8,019 nucleotides of DNA from Acidimicrobiaceae bacterium (GTDB lineage: Bacteria; Actinomycetota; Acidimicrobiia; Acidimicrobiales; RAAP-2), in the NCBI GenBank assembly GCA_030838245.1, contig JAUTXB010000208.1:1-8019 (forward strand), in the 5' to 3' direction. Under the pieces are notes generated by a model. It was not told the origin of the DNA. It was given only the letters and a program-made list of their open reading frames with translations, and did no database searches. This document shows positions 4,780 through 8,019 of the stretch, one piece after another. Each line of letters begins with the position of its first letter. Within the stretch, counting starts at the first letter, position 1. The position numbers and the translations under genes were made by a program.

Positions 4780-7700
4780 TCAGGCTACGAAGTACTTGGC
4801 CTTCGGGTGGTGGCAGATGATGGCGGTGGTCGACTGCTCGGGATGGAGCTGGAAGCCCTCACTGACTTCGACGCCGATGCGGTCGGCGCCCAGGAGCTCG
4901 ACCACCTTGGCGTTGTCCTCCAGGTCGGGACAGGCGGGATAGCCCCACGAGTAGCGGCCGCCGCGGTACTTCTGGCGGAACAGACCGGTGAGCGAGGGCC
5001 CGTCCTCGTTGGCGAACCCGAGCTCGTCGCGAATGCGATGGTGCCAGTACTCGGCCAGGGCCTCGGCCATCTCGACGCCCAGCCCGTGGAGGTAGAGGTA
5101 GTTCTGGTACTCGTCGGCGGCGAAGAGCCGGGCCGTCTCCTCGGAGATGCGTGAGCCCATGCTCACCACCTGGAAGCTGGCCCAGTCCGGCTCGCCCGAG
5201 TCGACAGGCCGGAAGAAGTCGCTGATGCACAGCCAGGGCTCTTGGGTCTGGCGAGGGAAGGTGTACCGCATCCATTCCGAGTTCCGGGCCTCGTCCTTGA
5301 AGATCACGAGGTCGTTGCCGTCGGCATTCGCCGGGAAGTGGCCCCAGGCCACCTGGGGCACCAGGAGCTGTCCGGCCTTGGCCTCGGCCATCCGGTCTCG
5401 CAGCAACGACCGGACCCGGTCCTTGAAGGCCGAGTCGTCCTCGCCGTTCTCGGGCCGGTATCCCCACTGGTTCCGGAACAGCGCCGTCTCGTTGATGTAG
5501 CCGGCAATGTCGTCGATGGCGATGCCCTTGGCCACCCGGCTCCCGGTGAACGGGGGCGGGAACAAGGGATTGTCGGTGGCCACCTCGGGCGACCGCGACG
5601 GCAGCGTCTCGCCCCGCTCGGCTGCAGCCTTGGCCGCGGCGGCCCGTTGCTCGCTCTTGCGCGGTGGCAGGTCCCGGCCGCCGAGGGCGCGGCCGAAGTC
5701 GGGATCGTCCTCGCCCGAACGGGAAAGCTCGACGAGCCGGTCCATGGTCCGGAGTCCCTCGAACGCGTCCTTCCCGTAGAACAAGCGTCCCTCGTAGACA
5801 CCACGGAGATCGCGCTCCACGTAGGTGCGGGTGAGGGCGGCTCCCCCCAGGATGACCGGCACGTCGGACATGCCCCGCCGGTTCAGCTCCTCGAGGTTCT
5901 CGCGCATGATGAGGGTGGACTTCACCAGCAGGCCGCTCATGCCGATGGCGTCGGCCTTGTGCTCTCCGAGCGCCTGGAGCATGTCGGCGATGCCCACCTT
6001 GATGCCCAGATTGTGGACGGTGTATCCGTTGTTGGTCAGGATGATGTCGACCAGGTTCTTTCCGATGTCGTGGACGTCGCCCTTCACCGTGGCCAGCACG
6101 ATGGTGCCCTTGCCCCCCTGGTCGACCTTCTCCATGTGGGGCTCGAGGTAGGCCACCGCCGTCTTCATCGTCTCGGCCGAACCGAGGACGAAGGGCAGCT
6201 GCATCTCTCCCGACGCGAAGAGCTCGCCCACCGTCTTCATCCCGGCCAGCAGGAAGTCGTTGACGATGGTCAGCGGGGTGTGGCCCTCGGCCATGGCCTG
6301 GTCCAGGTCGGCTTCGATGCCGTTGCGGTCGCCGTCGACGATGCGATGCTCGAGGAGTTGGTCCACCGTCCAGCCGCTGCGGTCCTCGTGGACGACGGCG
6401 GAGGCCGCCGACTTTCCCTCGAACAGGGCGAGGAGCTCGGTGAGCGGGTCGTAACCCTCTTTGCGGCGGTCGTAGATGAGGTCGAGGCACACCTCCCGGG
6501 CCCGCTCGTCCACCTTGGATAGAGGGAGGATCTTGGAGGCATGCACGATGGCCGCGTCCAGCCCGGCTTGGACGCACTCGTGCAAGAAGACCGAGTTGAG
6601 GACCTGGCGGGCCGCCGGGTTCAGGCCGAACGAGACGTTGGACAGCCCGAGGATGGTGTAGACCCCCGGCAGCTCGGCCTTGATCCGCCGGATGCCCTCG
6701 ATGGTCTCGATGCCGTCCTTGCGGCTCTCCTCCATGCCGGTCGACAGCGGTAGGGCCAGAGCGTCGAAGAGGAGATCGGAGGGACGTAACCCATAGCGCT
6801 GGGTGGCGATGTCGTGGATGGCCGTGGCCGCCCGTACCTTCCAGTCCGCAGTCCTCGCCTGACCCTCCTCGTCGATGCACGTGCACACCAGCGCGGCACC
6901 GAACTCCTTGGCCAGGCTCAGGAACTGGTCCAACCGGGTGCCGGGCGCGTCGCCGTCCTCCAGGTTGACCGAGTTGATGACGGCCCGGCCGCCGATCCAC
7001 GACAGCGCCGTCTCCACCACCGGCGCCTCGGTGGAGTCCACCATCAGCGGGGCGGTGGACTGGGTGGCGAACCGGGAGGCGATGGCCTCCATGTCGGCCA
7101 CGCCGTCGGCTCCGGTGTAGTCCACGCACACGTCGATGAGGTGCGACCCTTCCTTCACCTGATCGCGGGCCATGGCCACGCAGGTGTCCCAGTCCTCATC
7201 CAGCATGGCCTCACGGAACTTCTTAGACCCGTTGGCGTTGGTGCGCTCGCCCACCACCAGGAACGAGGTGTCCTGGGTGAAGGGGACCTGGGTATAGATG
7301 GACGCAGCACCAGGATCGGGCTCGGGGGCTCGAGCGGCGGGCGTGAGCTGCGAGCAGGCCTCGACCACCGCGGCCAGGTGGGCTGGGGTGGTCCCACAGC
7401 ACCCGCCGATAACTGAGACGCCCAGCTCGCTGACGAACTGGCGGTGGAACTCGGCCAGCTGGTCCGGGGTGAGGTCGTAGTGCATGGCCCCGTCCACCAC
7501 CGAGGGCAGGCCGGCGTTGGGCAGGCAGGTGACGGGTATGCCGGCGTGGCCGCTCAGATGGCGCAGCGGCTCGAACATCTCGGCAGGACCGGTGGCGCAG
7601 TTGAGCCCGATCAGGTCGACGTCCATGGCTTCGAGCGCGCACAGGGCGGCACCGATCTCGGTGCCCGGAAGCATGGTCCCGGTCAGCTCGATGGTCACCT

Positions 7701-8019
7701 GGGTCTGGATGGGCAGATGTTGCCCGGCAGCCCGCATCGCCCGCCGGGCCCCGTTGATGGCAGCCTTCGCCTGGAGGAGGTCGAAGACCGTCTCGATGAT
7801 GATCAGGTCCACCCCGCCCTCGATCAATGCTGCGGACTGCTCCTCGTAGAAGTCCCGCAGATCGGCGTAGCGAATCTGACCGAGCGTCGGGAACTTCGTC
7901 CCCGGCCCGATGCTGCCGGCCACCCAGCGGGGCCGGTCCGGGGTCGAGAAGTCGTTGGCGGCCTCCCGGGCCAGGGCGGCGGCGGCCAGATTCAGCTCTC
8001 GCACCCGGTGCCCCTGGCC
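4780..8019 (-). CDS. metH: Cobalamin-dependent methionine synthase MetH (N-terminus outside window)
   Basis: 1079 residues are visible, ending YFVA-TGA at 4780; the frame is still open at the right edge, so the GTG at 8004 is internal and roughly 70-80 N-terminal residues are missing. MetH methylates homocysteine to methionine using 5-methyltetrahydrofolate via methylcobalamin, in the cytoplasm. Domains, in residues of the visible fragment: homocysteine/Zn domain about 1-225 with the three Cys ligands (Cys141 in GLNCATG, Cys207-Cys208 in GGCCGTTPAH); pterin domain about 250-535 (FLVVGERTNANGSKKFREAM, DVCVDYTGADG); cobalamin cap about 565-630; B12 domain about 635-770 with DVHDIG (axial His650) and SGLLVKS; a charged Ala-rich linker about 785-815; AdoMet reactivation domain about 830-1079 with RYSWGYPACP (RxxxGY). 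All key residues are present and no frameshift is seen, so it should be functional. Codon use is strongly GC3-biased, consistent with a resident core gene. No terminator is evident: the attachment-site scar follows immediately. Confidence 0.98.
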   Translation of the reverse strand, partial: GQGHRVRELNLAAAALAREAANDFSTPDRPRWVAGSIGPGTKFPTLGQIRYADLRDFYEEQSAALIEGGVDLIIIETVFDLLQAKAAINGARRAMRAAGQHLPIQTQVTIELTGTMLPGTEIGAALCALEAMDVDLIGLNCATGPAEMFEPLRHLSGHAGIPVTCLPNAGLPSVVDGAMHYDLTPDQLAEFHRQFVSELGVSVIGGCCGTTPAHLAAVVEACSQLTPAARAPEPDPGAASIYTQVPFTQDTSFLVVGERTNANGSKKFREAMLDEDWDTCVAMARDQVKEGSHLIDVCVDYTGADGVADMEAIASRFATQSTAPLMVDSTEAPVVETALSWIGGRAVINSVNLEDGDAPGTRLDQFLSLAKEFGAALVCTCIDEEGQARTADWKVRAATAIHDIATQRYGLRPSDLLFDALALPLSTGMEESRKDGIETIEGIRRIKAELPGVYTILGLSNVSFGLNPAARQVLNSVFLHECVQAGLDAAIVHASKILPLSKVDERAREVCLDLIYDRRKEGYDPLTELLALFEGKSAASAVVHEDRSGWTVDQLLEHRIVDGDRNGIEADLDQAMAEGHTPLTIVNDFLLAGMKTVGELFASGEMQLPFVLGSAETMKTAVAYLEPHMEKVDQGGKGTIVLATVKGDVHDIGKNLVDIILTNNGYTVHNLGIKVGIADMLQALGEHKADAIGMSGLLVKSTLIMRENLEELNRRGMSDVPVILGGAALTRTYVERDLRGVYEGRLFYGKDAFEGLRTMDRLVELSRSGEDDPDFGRALGGRDLPPRKSEQRAAAAKAAAERGETLPSRSPEVATDNPLFPPPFTGSRVAKGIAIDDIAGYINETALFRNQWGYRPENGEDDSAFKDRVRSLLRDRMAEAKAGQLLVPQVAWGHFPANADGNDLVIFKDEARNSEWMRYTFPRQTQEPWLCISDFFRPVDSGEPDWASFQVVSMGSRISEETARLFAADEYQNYLYLHGLGVEMAEALAEYWHHRIRDELGFANEDGPSLTGLFRQKYRGGRYSWGYPACPDLEDNAKVVELLGADRIGVEVSEGFQLHPEQSTTAIICHHPKAKYFVA

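Noticed and set aside
4774..4781. GATCGATC palindrome at the metH stop
   Set aside because: Only eight bases with no loop; too short to be a terminator and expected by chance.
5242..6522. Long plus-strand open frame (426 codons) opposite metH
   Set aside because: It is the antisense shadow of a high-GC gene; its translation is rich in Val/Gly/Leu/His repeats with no domain, and metH on the other strand is unambiguous.
4859..7129. 756-codon minus-strand frame overlapping metH
   Set aside because: Same-strand alternate frame of metH, extremely Arg/Gly/Pro-rich, as expected from frame-shifted GC-rich coding DNA.

Overview
The window looks like chromosome from a high-GC actinobacterium. The basis is strong G/C preference at third codon positions, a MetH of actinobacterial flavour, and actinobacterial-looking transposase, recombinase and tRNA fragments. 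A member of the Acidimicrobiia or a relative is possible, but the sequence alone does not settle it.

Layout, left to right. Positions 1-975 (+) hold the C-terminal 324 residues of a LuxR-type regulator with an alpha-helical (TPR-like) middle and a C-terminal LuxR helix-turn-helix; its start lies outside the window. About 1000-1230 (-) is a decayed ISL3-family transposase fragment with a stop and two frameshifts. An intergenic stretch of about 310 bases with small inverted repeats follows. Next come three co-directional genes: an alpha/beta hydrolase (1545-2384), a zinc-free MDR-family NAD(P)-dependent oxidoreductase (2602-3531) and a SnoaL/NTF2-like protein (3629-4111). A strong GC-rich hairpin separates the hydrolase from the other two. 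About 4179-4758 (+) is the broken C-terminal part of a large serine recombinase (zinc-ribbon region). At 4722-4765 (-) lies a sequence matching the 3' part of a tRNA-Arg(ACG), from the anticodon loop to the discriminator base. This is the usual form of an integrase attachment-site scar. Only 14 bases separate it from the stop codon of metH, which fills the rest of the window on the minus strand (4780-8019) and runs off the right edge without its first residues.

The right part is core metabolism: cobalamin-dependent methionine synthase. The left part is an accessory region with remains of at least three kinds of mobile DNA (ISL3, serine recombinase, tRNA attachment scar). The intact accessory genes suggest a small inducible cassette that modifies or detoxifies a small organic molecule, possibly under the nearby LuxR-type regulator. 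The substrate cannot be told from sequence. I see no CRISPR array, riboswitch or intact RNA gene. The most informative signal is the tRNA-Arg scar beside metH and what its orientation implies about which side was the inserted DNA.
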